This document shows positions 1-11,936 of a stretch of 64,000 bases of DNA, one piece after another; position 1 is the stretch's first letter; every line of letters begins with the position of its first letter. A model generated the notes under the pieces. It was not told the DNA's origin. It ran no database searches and saw nothing but the letters and a program-made list of their open reading frames with translations. Source of the stretch: Rotaria macrura (Eukaryota; Rotifera; Eurotatoria; Philodinida; Philodinidae). The stretch covers positions 1-64,000 of the forward strand of contig OENT01000336.1 of assembly GCA_900239685.1 (NCBI GenBank), written 5' to 3'. The translations under genes and the position numbers were made by a program.

Positions 1-41
1 TACAAAGTCAACTCGTGCTCGCCGCGGTGTAGAGAATGCCG

Positions 42-74
42 ACTCGCCTCGCCTCGTGGCGGTGCGAGGCGAGT
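42..74. repeat. GC-rich perfect hairpin
   Basis: An 11-bp perfect inverted repeat (ACTCGCCTCGC and its complement) surrounds an 11-nt loop, in an unusually GC-rich patch for this AT-rich window. It may be the end of a mobile element cut by the window edge. No coding potential was seen. Confidence 0.6.
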
Positions 75-1028
75 AAACTCGGCGATTTTCGGATCTCTGA
101 TTCGCATGAAGTTTATGTCATCAGACCTCTTCATTTTTTTTTGTTTCATGACTTGACATCGCAAGTGAAACAGTAAAGCTGTTGGACAACACTAGTGTTA
201 ACCATTATCTCATGTTTACGTCAATACGTGGTAGATCATTCGCATCATCATAGCTAGAAACATGCGTGTGACATTACTGTGATAAGCAATGCTTTAATGG
301 CTTTTTATCTTTTTACGCACGGCACCAATCCATGTATTTTATTTTATTGTAGAACATTTATGGCCTGTTTCATACATTCTGTTGAGGATTATTTCAAAGA
401 TTTATACTACAGTTAATAAAGTAAACAATGGTTCGTAGTAATCAATTGACAGTTGACGATTCGTAGGATGAACTGCAATGTTACATTAATAAGATGTATA
501 TTTTCTCACAAAGATTCAAGTAGCGTCTCTAACTGTGTAAAAGCTCGAAAATAAAATCTTTGCTTTAGTGAGATTACAGGTTAAAATTCTATGAATAATC
601 ATCCCGGCTGATTTTACGATCGATTATCATTAAAGAATCTACAAACCTTGTCTTCGGATTAGATATTTCTATTTATACTTTCTAGTTTTATTGTTGAACC
701 ATAATGTGACAACATCGTAGCTTTATTGTAAGCTTATTGTGAATACTAATCTAGTTCTAGGACAAGTTTCTTTTGAAAGTAAAAAGGACGATTGTCTTTT
801 TAGAAGAATGGTCAAATTATTGGTTAGAATGGCTGCTAGTGTATTATTTATATTCTGTGATGAATACTGGGAGGAATGCAAATTATAATGAAGATTGGAT
901 TAGATCTTTGTACCTTATTCAAGTTATTATGCAATACAAATATGACGATCAAAGAAAAAGTTGTTTGGAATTTTTAACTCGTTTAAGATGCATTCGAATT
1001 CTTGACTTGTAAGGAAGGTCATTGCTAA
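75..1028. other. Non-genic stretch, nothing recognised
   Basis: AT-rich DNA. A 79-codon open frame at 773-1012 lacks an ATG start, shows no motif and has no convincing splice partner, so it was not called. Confidence 0.5.
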
Positions 1029-1412
1029 TTTGATATTTGTTTAAAAGGTTTTTTCTTCCTATTTTTGAGAAACTTTTATTGACTGACGTGTCGTCAACAA
1101 CGTTGATTTCATCAGACTATTTTTTTGTAAAATGACATTTCGTATAAAATAAGTGCAGTTTTAACTTATTCTATTCTATCGATAGTGGAACTAGCAAGGC
1201 GATGATATACTGGACAAAGTTATTTTCGTTTGGAATTTTCTTCGTGTGTTTCACAAACAATAGAAATAGAATACGTTAAAACTGCATTTATTTTATACGA
1301 CACGTCATTCTACAAATAAACAGTCCGATGAAATCAACATTCTTGACGACACTTCACTCAAGAAAAATTTCTCAAAAATAGGAAGACAAAAACTTTTAAA
1401 AAAACATCAAAT
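1029..1412. mobile_element. Long-TIR miniature element (MITE-like)
   Basis: The two halves are imperfect reverse complements. The segment starting near 1041 (AAAAGGTTTTTTCTTCC) pairs with the segment ending near 1398, and the match continues inward for about 150 nt per arm, leaving a short unpaired centre near 1190-1255. The arms have diverged by scattered substitutions, so the insertion is not recent. No open frame or transposase lies inside. This is a foldback or non-autonomous DNA-transposon structure of unknown superfamily; the end points are approximate and no target duplication could be assigned. Confidence 0.65.
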
Positions 1413-1810
1413 GCATTCGCATGTCTCATCCCTATAAGGTGAAAAGAGCTCAGTATTTTACGCGTCTAATTGTATGTTCTATTAGTTTCATTTGCATAGA
1501 TATAGCTTCAACACTACTAAACCAGTGTTTCATAAAAGAATGAATCGATTTATGAGTTAATACGGGAGACCATCTACATCTAGCGAACAATATTCAAAAT
1601 TTCTCTTACTATTTTTTTCTGTCTTTCCAACAACGTGTTTGGTTTTTCTTTCTTGCATAAGTCAACATTGAATTCCCCAGTCTTTTACTTGCCGATGAAT
1701 ATCATGAAACATATTTTTTTCATTTCATAGCTATTGACAACGTGCTTCATTGTCAGTGTTTTCCTTATCGATCAAGGAAGAAAGGTGCAAATCATTTTCT
1801 AAATTACGCG

Positions 1811-2394
1811 ATGGAATCAAGTACACAACAGAAACCGTGCGTAAATTGTCAAAATGGAGTAGCTACATGTGATGGATGTGGCAAACACTTTTGTCGTACT
1901 CATTTGACGAAAAATCACCAAGAACTTGACAAAAAAAATGGATGAAGTCGTTCAGCAGCATGATAGATTGCAAGAAGCTCTTAATCAGCAGGGCAGCGCC
2001 ATTCATCCTCTGTTTGAAATAGACAAATGGGAAAAAGCATCCATTCAGAAGATTCAAGAGACGGCCCGGCAAGCTCGAGAAGATGTGTAAACATACTTTG
2101 ATCGTGCCAAGCACCGCTTGGTAGATTTACTGGGTACCGTGATCACACAGGTGGAATTATGTCAATCATCACGTAATTACACTGAGAAAGAGCTGAACGG
2201 GTGGATGAAACAATTGGAAGAACTTCGAGTGTTGTTAGAGAAACCGAAGGGCATCGACATAGTAGAGGAAGAGGCAGCACGCTAATCCATTTGCATGATC
2301 AAAGTGGTAAAAACAACAACTCACAAGGATACAAATCTCATGGTTGATAAAACAGCAGCAGAGCACAGACAGCCATCTGCAGTAGCCTTGACAG
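1811..2394 (+). pseudogene. Decayed B-box / TRIM-like protein gene
   Basis: The frame opens with MESSTQQKPCVNCQNG and then a CDGC/FC/H cysteine-histidine series (C-x2-C, C-x2-C, HFCRTH) typical of a B-box zinc finger. A coiled-coil-like helical stretch rich in Q, E and K follows, as in TRIM-type proteins. The gene looks broken. A run of eight A at about 1931-1938 shifts the frame just after the zinc finger. In the restored frame a TAA lies at 2088-2090 and another at 2283-2285. A good donor (ACAG|GTAAGT) ends the exon at 2394, but no downstream exon was recognised. I recall B-box genes of this kind as numerous in bdelloid rotifers, so a dead paralogue is plausible. The homology to the B-box class is fairly sure; decay is inferred from three independent lesions. 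Confidence 0.7.
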
Positions 2395-3559
2395 GTAAGT
2401 TACTCATTTGATTCTTGATTCCAGAATATGAAGTATGTTATAAGTTTAGAAACACATACGATGAGGCATTCAGTTGCGATAGTATATATTATATAGTCTT
2501 TGATATTGCATACTGTTTATTAGTTAGACTGTATTTCAGATTACAATGCTATCAATTTAGCTTCGTGTAAGTTAAAATGACTACAGTAACTCATAATTAC
2601 ATTAAAAAAGGCAAGAAATCTTCACTTAGGTGCAGAAAAAGGCCTTTCGCTTTCAATATCTAAGAATAAATTATTTGGAGTATCAATCAATATGAAAATA
2701 TAATACTTAATATTGACAGAGAATCTGATTGTAACCTAAAACAAAGGGCGGGGGACAGTTTGTACACAAAATGACCCTAAATGAAAGTCACTTCAAACAC
2801 ATTCTAAAATTGGATTTCATATTGATCTATACAAGAATAAAGGATTCTGAACTTTTCAGACGATCTTTTCAAGCATTTTCACTACTTCTGCAACCGTCTT
2901 ACATTTCAAAGAATGGCTTATTTTTGTGTTGATAAATATTTTAAGAAGAAGTCATCTCATTCCTTTTCAAACTCAAAGATTCAGATTTTTTCGATGAAAT
3001 GTAAGTAGACAGTATTGTTTATTATCTTTTTTTCTATACAATCGAAAAGGTGTAGGTCAGTAAAATGAACCTATTAAAGGATTTTCATCTGCCTGTTGGT
3101 CGTTAAGAATGAAAAAAGTATGAATTCAAATGAATTTTTCAGTGAGATAAACCTTTGTGTCTATCATGTTTCATTCTTGGTATTGACTCGTGGTTATACA
3201 AATAAGATACTTTATAATGCTCTGTCTCTTGTACAGTGTACGAAGTCGATGCTGTGAGAGTTACATCTCATATAAAATAAATCATGCAAGAGAAAAATTA
3301 GATTTAAGCGTAGGTTCCATTTCTGTTTCTATTGTACGTCAACGACAAGATGATACTAAAATCAACTTCTGATTCATGTATTCATCAAAGAAAATAATAA
3401 CAAGAGCAATATGGTTTCGTTTTCTTTTTGGCCAAACATTTCAATGATAATAATAGTAATAAAAAGCAGCTGAGGCCATCATAGAAACATATATTGTTCC
3501 TAGTTTTATATTTTCAATCATTATTTGATTCCTGTGCTGTGTGAAAAAGTATATTAACA
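2395..3559. other. Non-genic stretch
   Basis: AT-rich sequence between the decayed B-box gene and the EF-hand gene. A 60-codon frame at 3190-3372 shows no motif or family resemblance. Nothing else was seen. Confidence 0.5.
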
Positions 3560-3933
3560 ATGGCTGCTAAGGATGGTAAGTTTCAACAAGGCTCGAAGAT
3601 GAATATGAATACTTTTTCTTGTAAATTAGATGCGTTAAATAGTGCCAAAGAAGATTTCAAAAAAGAATTTAACTTATTCGATAGCAACAACGATGGATTT
3701 ATTGACAAAGATGAATTAAAAGTAGTTTTGAAAAAGATCTTACCTAAATTTAAATTACCGGATTCTGAAATAAAACGAATGATTTCAAATGTGGACAAGA
3801 ATAATGATGGAAAAATCGATTACAATGGTAAATGAAATAAATCTTTTTTTTCGTATAGGAAAGCTCATTTTTCTTTTATTCTTGAATAGAATTCATGGAA
3901 TCAATTTATCCACAACTGCCACCATCACAATAA
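3560..3933 (+). CDS. Small two-EF-hand calcium-binding protein
   Basis: Exons 3560-3827 and 3890-3933, with a 62-nt intron (GTAAAT...AATAG), give 103 aa ending in PQLPPSQ. Two canonical 12-residue EF loops are present: DSNNDGFIDKDE and DKNNDGKIDYNE; the intron splits the second just before its last Glu. All calcium-ligand positions are intact, so it should bind two Ca2+, in the manner of one calmodulin or troponin C lobe. No transmembrane segment or signal peptide is visible. Oddity: 3576-3629 is a perfect 54-nt intron candidate (G|GTAAGT...TTAG) that keeps the frame. If removed, the protein is 85 aa and starts MAAKDDALNSAK, with the helix leading straight into the first EF-hand; I think that form is likelier. 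The exact relative (calmodulin-like or other small EF-hand family) cannot be decided. Confidence 0.85.
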
Positions 3934-4856
3934 ATGATGGATCAAGAACTATCTCTATAGACACTAGAAAAAAGAAATATTATGAAATGCATTGAGTATG
4001 AATACATTTTAACAATAAAAAATTGACTTTATTCCTAATAATAATCTTCTGCGTTCGAAATATGAAAGTTAACGTTGAACATATCAACGTGCGTTTACAT
4101 TCTGCATTAGCTTTTGCCAACATATTGTTCTCTTTCTTTAATCTTTTGTCAAAGAATCTACAACTGATCAAGATAAATATCAAGCTCAGTGTAATAGAAA
4201 TAAAATCTAATGTAAAGCATTCTGATGTAGGCGAAATCTTATTTTTAATCTAATAGTTGTCAAGTGATCTTTCATGAAGTTGTAGAATTAATAAGCTACT
4301 ATTTTCTTACTGAATGCCTATTAAATGTTTCGAATATCGAATAGAAATTTGAATTTAATGCATGACTCGTTACATTTCATCTTATGATGATTAATTGAAT
4401 CTTTAAGATATTTGAAAGATTTTTTTTCGGTGTCTTCCACTGTGTATTAGTGTGGATTCGATTATTCATACGGGTTTATTGTCATGCACACCAGAACAAC
4501 AAAATTGAAAGACGGCTCGACAGTACTGATTGAATAGAAATCATTCATCAATACTTTATTTTAGAATGGATTAGTCTGTATAATTTAATGAATTTATAAC
4601 AAAGAAAATTGTAGAAACGATTGTAGAATCCTCTTGCTTGTGAAATTTGACTAATCAATTGCTAAATGTCGACAATATTGATGTCTGTTTTCGCTATGAT
4701 CATCTATTCTCTTCAATCCTTAGTACGGTATTCCGTTCATGATTAAAAATCTTCACACATGATCGTTCTTATGGAATCATTGAATAATGTTTAATTTCAC
4801 TTTGGATTGGATTTAATTCAATATATTTCAATAAAAATAGAAATAATTTAATTTTT
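3934..4856. other. Convergent intergenic stretch
   Basis: Apart from the polyadenylation signal it holds only AT-rich sequence and short chance frames on both strands. It separates the 3' ends of the EF-hand gene (+) and the BTB gene (-). Confidence 0.5.
4014..4019 (+). promoter_or_regulatory. AATAAA polyadenylation signal of EF-hand gene
   Basis: Canonical AATAAA about 80 nt after the EF-hand stop codon, same strand. Confidence 0.5.
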
Positions 4857-6154
4857 CTATAAAACAAGTTGAACCAATTTTAATAAAATATCTTTATCTA
4901 ATTGTTGCAAATTATTATGAAGATAGACGTCTCGACGATTTTTTCGAATAAATTCAATACATAAATTGACGACATCATCAAGAAGTATGTCATCTTGTTC
5001 CGTGTTATTGGATGTCATTGGGAAAAGACCTGATTGCATAAATATGTTAAGCACATTCCTTTTATTAATGATTTTCTTCAGAATATTGAATGCTTTCTTA
5101 TAGATTAAACTTAAAAAATATTCATCGGCTTTACGCATTAATTCAAGACATGTATCATATGTAATCTTAGGTTCGATGATATCTGTAAAGATAAAATGTA
5201 ATATTTGATAGAAAGCTTCATAAGATATATTTCTTATTCGTATTGGTTCTTCAATTGTCGATGGAAATTCAGTAAATAATTCATGAAAATAAATACATCG
5301 AATACTAAGAACATTTCGATATGACGATATGCACTGTCCATCATCAAGTTGAAACGTTACATCAAATATATAGTCCTTAGTTAATAGATCTTTTAAATTT
5401 GTTAAAACTTCATTATAGAATATGCCAGTATTTGATTTATAACCTATTAATTTAATACAATCAATTTCACACCAGTTACTAGCTGCACTACAATTAACAT
5501 TTAGACGAATTTGATTTATTTCTTTGCCAGATATAGCTGTACATCGAATGGAGAAAATACGTGCTAGATCATGGAGGTAAAGATGGAATAGTTTTAAATT
5601 TTCACATTAATTTCACTTACGTCGTCCTTCATTATGTGGAGCATCAGTTTCCCAAACAGTGTCCCATTCGTCATTATCGTTTCCTACGTATTACTATAGT
5701 AAGACAGATCAATTCTTCAATGATATGAGGCATACCATTTCGTGCTAATACTTTAACAACAGCACCAGAATTGAATGTTTCATAGATATCAATCTGTTCA
5801 GGATAGACAGCTCGTTCAAATTCCACTACAATGAATTCATCAATTGCTCGGTTATGTTGAGCCCATGCGCCAACAATATCACCTGTTCATTAAGAAAATA
5901 GGATGACAAATGAATAAAACGTTAAGAAACTTGCCACAGATGTTTAACTTACCGTAGCGAGGATAAACTTTTGGTGGTCCAATAATTTGATTGGCAGACC
6001 ATGTATCATTATTATATTGAGACGAATATCCAATAACACGTGACACCCCTTGATAAAAACAATAGTAATAATTAAATTTAGAAAGGAACATATCAGCAAT
6101 CTTACACTGCTCTTCTCGTTTCCAACTTGGTAGAGTTGTATCGAAATTAGCCAT
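4857..6154 (-). CDS. BTB-domain protein with FBXL4-like discoidin domain
   Basis: Four exons on the minus strand: 6154-5953, 5882-5736, 5683-5621 and 5563-4857; introns are 70, 52 and 57 nt. The result is 372 aa with one frame throughout. Residues about 30-165 resemble the discoidin-like N-terminal domain of F-box protein FBXL4: a VIGYSSQYNND opening, GPPKVYPRYGD, an FERAVYPEQIDIYETFNSGA block, then W-x2-VWET and the closing N-x-IRLNVN...EIDCIKLIG. Residues about 175-370 look like a BTB/POZ domain: DYIFDVTFQLDDG, then SIRCIYFHELF, YEAFYQILHFIFTD and a BACK-like helical tail. FBXL4 joins its domain to an F-box and leucine-rich repeats; here the partner is BTB, which would suit a cullin-3 adaptor. 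An in-frame upstream ATG at 6199 could add 15 residues; the start at 6154 was chosen as the more compact one. Substrate unknown. Confidence 0.8.
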
Positions 6155-6491
6155 TTGAAGAGAAAAATGTTCCAATGAATGGTGCAAAATTATATACAAT
6201 TATAGATACGATGCAGATTTCTGTTGCAAAGGTGTAAGCTAACTGTCAAGAAAGAAAAAGAAAACTTCTATGTTTCAGTATTTATTAAAACCAATGACTT
6301 TTTTCTCCGATTTTTTTCTTTGTTCTGATCAGAAAGTTGACGACGACCTTGTTTTGAATTTTTCATGATGTTGTTACGTTATTGCACAATCAATGACAGT
6401 GATTTATCAAGCTAAATTAGCAATATTAACATTCTTTTACATAATGTCGCACTAATAAAAGCATTCATTCACTACCCTGCTAAATGTTACA

Positions 6492-7069
6492 AGGTGTACC
6501 AAAAGTATATTTACGATACAAAACATCAATATCTCCATATCGGTTCTATGAATCGAAGTAATCTTTTCCTCATTAGTAGAGGATATTTCAGAACTTTTTT
6601 TTTAATAACGAAACACTCAATAGATGCCTACTCGTGGCATGACTTTTCAATAAAATACCAACAGATGGATTTTCCAACACTGGTCAAAATCATATGTGCT
6701 CAATTGTGATAATTAGATTTTGCTGAATTTCAGAAAATGTTTAATCGCCGATTTTTCATGAAATTTTTTAAAAGTCCTACAGCGGCTGTGCTCGAAGACA
6801 GTGGATATGCTGAGGACTCAATATTTCAAGAAAAAATTTGTGCAATCACGCCAAATTTTGTTTTAGATATGCGTACCACAGAGCACTACGTATAGTATAA
6901 CTTTCATGATTGGCTGAGGTATTGGATTGAAAAGTCATGCCACGAATAGGCATCTATTTAAAGTTTCGTTATGAAAAAATTTCTGAAGTATCTTTTACCA
7001 ATGGGGAAAAATTACCCCGATGTGAAGATATTGATGTCCTGTATTGTAAATATCTGTATGATACACCCT
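6492..7069. mobile_element. Non-autonomous element with ~190-bp terminal inverted repeats
   Basis: The left end begins AGGTGTACCAAAAGTATATT and the right end is its imperfect reverse complement, ending ATACACCCT. Matching continues inward for about 190 nt: the blocks GATGCCTACTCGTGGCATGA near 6620 and TCATGCCACGAATAGGCATC near 6935 pair. Arm identity is roughly four in five by eye. The unique core (about 6690-6890) carries no transposase-like frame. This fits a MITE or foldback derivative of a DNA transposon; no clear target duplication was found. Confidence 0.7.
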
Positions 7070-9329
7070 ATACATTGACAACATACAGAATTTCTTTTTG
7101 AACCAAATATCTCTCAATTTATACTACAAGAAAAATCATATGTGATTTATAGAGCAGATCATGAGGAAATTTTTTTCATTCTACACGCATACATATACTG
7201 AAATATTATTCTGCATCTATTAAATGTGCTCTCGTAAATGAAAGAAAGATTTGGATTAGTTGAAGGTAGAAAATTAATGGTCTGCAACAAATTCAGAATG
7301 AAAAATTTAATTCATAAAAATTTTCATCGAGTATACGTATATTCTGTTCGTAGTAGAATTCAATGATCGCTTGAAAATAATAATAATCATGATGACTCGT
7401 GATAGTAGAAAATTCTCATGCCAATAGGTTGTTCTATTCTACTACCATTACATCTGGAGTAAAGTTGTGATTAGAGACTAATCTTTAGTATCATACTGTA
7501 GACTGATTGTTAGAGTATGCCAAATCATTTCAGTATCAAAATACCGAATGGGTTTGATAATGATTTTCATACGGTAAGAAACAAATGAATTCTCAAACTT
7601 ATGATCATGTACACTTGTGAACACAGAGTATACATGAATTCAAATACATCAAAAATATTTCTTCTCTATCTAATGAACTTGTTGGGCTATCATCAACAAT
7701 ATTTCAATAATCTATTGCAAAGTCACATTAAAAAAAAGAATGTCTCATTGGATATGATGGCTTTAACATGTTTTGAATAATCAAAACAGCACTTCTTTGA
7801 ATATGGGCATAGATTATTTTTGGTGTGTTTTCTCTATACAATTCGTATCACTAGGTGAACAACATTTTAATTGATTGTAACAGCAGCAAATAAGACCTGA
7901 ATTTTGAGTAAGAATACAAATAATCTCACTGCTATTTCATTTTTAGACAAGCTGTTGATGTCATCTACAGCCTGATGTGTGCCAACAAAGCTTTATCTCA
8001 TCTCACGAAACAGAATAAACCAAATTACTTGGCATAATCTAGTTTGCAGCTGTACAATAGTATCCTAGATAACATCATCTTTCATATTACGCTACATAGG
8101 GTTCCTGTATGTCATTTTGAATGAGAGTATTATAACCAGAATGAATTCTCGGAAGAAGAGTAAATGAATTCGTTGTTGAATAACTTGCTTAACTAACTAT
8201 TCCAAGTAAATAAATGACTACCGCAATTTCGAGTACAACTATTGTCACTTATCGATCGCAATGTTTCTTAGGACATGTATTCGTTTACAATATATAACGC
8301 CATAAATTTGGAAAGTTCAAATTTTTCGTGCAATAACACAGAACACTGTTATCTAGTGTTATAATGAATCGCAGCAATTTAAGTTTGTGAAGAAAAACAT
8401 ATTGAAGCAAATACAAGCGTCGAATAGATTTCTAATTATGTTTTTGTAACTTTTCAGGCTGTTCTTGACACATTCAATTGAATTATCCTTCTTTCATATA
8501 TCGATTCACTATTTTATAAAATCGTTGAAATCCCTTCATCTGAATTAGTTCAAATAGATATTGAAAACCCTTGGCCATGTGCAAGTGTATGTTACATGCT
8601 GTATTCCAATCAATTAGCTACCTAAGAAGTGTCAAATAATTCGTAGGACTTCAAGATATCTTCATAGTCATAGTAAGGCTTTCACCTTAACTTTGACTTG
8701 TAACCTTATCCGACCTCATCGTGTGAATCATATAAAATCTAAGAAACTATGAGAAATTATCTCTTCCTATATTAGTCACTTAGTTCTTATTCAAAAAAAG
8801 CAAGTCGGGATCGATAGTTCATGGCTTGATTTAATACAACTCCATGATTCACACATTAGATAGGTTTAGTTTTGAGCATAGATTGAACCGCTCTCGTTTT
8901 TGTAGATCGGTATTCATCGAAAAAATTTATATCGAATTAAAACCGGTTGGTAAACGGTTTCACTTCTATTCCTTGAGCTTTATAGTAGTATAAAAACCAA
9001 TGGATTATCTTTTTAGAATTAGTGAACATGATTTGACTAGTGCCCATAGTTAATTCACAGCCAGTTACTAGATTTTCTCCATGTCGTTTAGGATGTTCAT
9101 ATGATTTATTTGATTAAGGGTTGATTTCGATTAGATTAAATTCTCTAATATTACATACTAAACTGAATTCTGATTTTAAGTTGAGATATTTAAGATCGAG
9201 AAGAAAATGTTTATTAATTAAATTTTCTTCATTAAATACGAAACAAGAATCTTCTAGAATAAATCACAGTGTTAATGTCAATCGCTTCATTCTTCAATGA
9301 AAATGTTCGTTTGGGTTCAAATTTTGGCA
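7070..9329. other. Gene-free stretch
   Basis: More than 2 kb of AT-rich DNA with stops in all frames; no repeat structure or RNA gene recognised. An A/T-only TTTATT at 9210-9215 (AATAAA on the minus strand) is the probable polyadenylation signal of CSN1, about 115 nt past its stop. Confidence 0.5.
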
Positions 9330-11936
9330 TTAGGTCATCGCAGCATCATCAGATAAATCATCTTCATCCATTAGCATATTATCGGCAACATTAGGAACGA
9401 ATTGTCGACGTGAGACGTTCATATTATTATTGTTCGATGCACGAGTTGTTGGTGATATTGAATCATCTTTAACAGATAAATTTGCTTTAATTATAGCTGA
9501 GCGAAGTAATAAAGCACGCGTTAGTTTTTCCGATTGTTTTGTTATTGTCAATGCGTGCTGATAGGCATGCCAACGTTGATCGGTATCGGCAACGTATAAA
9601 ATCTTATTTTTCGAATCAATACGTGCTTTGATTTTTCCCAAATGAATTAAATGAACAAGTTCATCTTCAAGTATGTCGATTGTTGTATTCAATTGACTGG
9701 CCATAGTTGACATACATGCATTTTTATACGGTAAAAAATATGTTATGATGATTCGATGACGTATTTCATAATACAATGTACATAGATGAGGAACTAAGTA
9801 TTGATCTAATGCAAATGTCGGCTCACATTGAGACATTAACGCAAGACAAGATGAATAAGAGGTTTCATAAAATTTATGAAGAATATCTCGAACTGAAGTT
9901 TCTAATTCCAGATATTGTTTCATATTCGGTGACATTATAATTAAACGATGTAACTCGGATCGTTCAAATGTTGCTAAACTGCATAAACATACGTATTGAA
10001 TAAGAGTTTGAGGTGAAATTAAATCCTAGAAAAAGGATTAAATTAGATTTGTAAAATATACTGCATTGTTTGATAATTTTCGATATTGTTGAGATTCAAT
10101 CTTAATCAAGTAGAGCCAGTTATCATATAGAATAATCATGTATCTATTTTTCATCCATTCTTTCTTTTCCCGAGTTTTCATTGATAATCTTTACATGTGA
10201 TAAAACTTAAGAAATTACTACGAAAAGTTCAAGAAAAGAGTATATTTTTCTTGCAGTTAGTTAGTTATTTGTATATCTTTCACTAGAAAATCGTTCACTT
10301 AACGATGTGTTCTTGTGCTTGATGGCTCGAACTCTCTCTGCACATTGAGTGATGATATGATATTTGCATATTTAATTGTATCACTTTCTTCAGTTGGAAT
10401 AGTCGAATATTTAACGAAAGCTTTTATTCAACATAGCATTATCGACATGGATGATCAATGTTTACTCGAACGACCACATTTAAATTGATAAAACACAAAT
10501 TTTCCAAGAAAAAGAGATCCTATTAATAGAAACATTTTTACGCGCTTCTATAATTGTAAAATCTGCAGATTTTATCGTCTACTTCTGGCTATATTCCTGT
10601 CTAATGAGAAGACAGAAGTTCTAAAAGTTACCTTAACTTCGTAGCAAAGACGTATACAAAATAGATTTGATTTCAGAAGAGTTATCGCTTTTAGATACTT
10701 TCCTGTTAATGAAGTTGATTCTTAACAGAAATATTGAGATTTCTCGAAGGATATGCAAGAGTGAAATGCTACATAAAATGGTTTATTCTGTAGTCTAATT
10801 GTCCTTTGATCTAGTAATCAGTTAGCTTCATACAAAGATGCAGTTTTTAGGGAACAATTGTTTGTTATATAGCTACATATCATTGGAAATCGTCTACCGA
10901 ATGAAATTGAAAAAATTACACAAGTGCAATGTAGTCGAGCAATATGTATATATTTCTATCAAATTCTACCTGAAAATGATTTGAACAATGATCAAATGAA
11001 ACGCCAAGAAAATGCCGGGCAGCTAATTTATATCTTTTTGTAGCCAGTTCGGCAATACCAGCATAGACTTTCAAACGTGACACTAAGATTGCATCCGATG
11101 CCGTTACACTAGGTGTTGTTGTCGTATCCATTGGATTCCCAATCGATGATAAAGTTGTTGCTGCTTTTGTTGTTGATTCAAGACTTTCAATTGCTTGTTC
11201 AGCTTTATTAACATAGGATAAAACATTCGACCAATTCTGCATGTAAAATGATGCTTTGATAACATTCATACACATCGTTATCATATGTCTAGGTGTTACA
11301 CAATAATCTCTTGAACGTACATAACATCGAACGGCATTAAAAAAGTCACCGGCATCTAAATAATGATCACCAAGATCATCATGACCGCGACGTATTGAAT
11401 CTTTTATTGAGTTTGTACGGAAATTTCTTAAATCATTATCTAATTTTTCTAATTTATGCGTATAATTACGTTGAGTTTTTTCATACCATGATGCATCGAA
11501 ATCATTTGGTACTGTTATATTTTGTTTTTTTAATTCTTCAAGTATCTACAATAGAAAAATACATGAATTCAAAATAAATAGCAATCATATAAATATCTAT
11601 AAGTACTTGTTTATAAAGTGAAGTAAAATGTGTATCTTGAATGTATTTAAGACTCGCTAAAAGTGCTTCACTACGTAACGATAAGCAATGATCAGCTATA
11701 TGTAATAAACGATAAATACGCGTGAGACCCGTATAAGCAGATGTTACTGTTTCGAGTTCGAAATTCGTTGTTGATATATTAACTTGATAATTTCCTTCAT
11801 ATTTTGGTTTTGACGAATTTCCATTCGAGTGTTGATTGGAAATATTATTATTACTATCTCCACTACTACCAACTAAATTGTGAATATCCATATGCTGATT
11901 GATATTATTATTTTCGAAATTTTTCGATAGACTCAT
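9330..11936 (-). CDS. CSN1: COP9 signalosome complex subunit 1
   Basis: Exons 11936-11607, 11545-10970 and 10025-9330 give 533 aa, with introns of 61 and 944 nt. The protein follows metazoan CSN1 (GPS1) along its length: AYTGLTRIYRLLHIADHC near residue 65, the strongly conserved SIKDSIRRGHDDLGDHYLDAGD block, then RCYVRSRDYC and MCMNVIKASFYMQNWSNVLSYV in the helical-repeat region. The PCI domain in exon 3 includes LELETSVRDILHKFYE, LNTTIDILEDELVHLIHLGKI and ARIDSKNKILYVADTDQR. CSN1 is a scaffold subunit of the complex that removes NEDD8 from cullins. The N-terminus is low-complexity and Asn-rich; the tail is acidic (DEDDLSDD). The first intron uses a weaker GTACTT donor. A TTTTAG acceptor lies 2 nt before the ATG, suggesting trans-splicing or a 5'UTR intron. 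Confidence 0.95.

Noticed and set aside
773..1012. 79-codon plus-strand frame
   Set aside because: Opens with TTG rather than ATG, has no domain and no splice partner.
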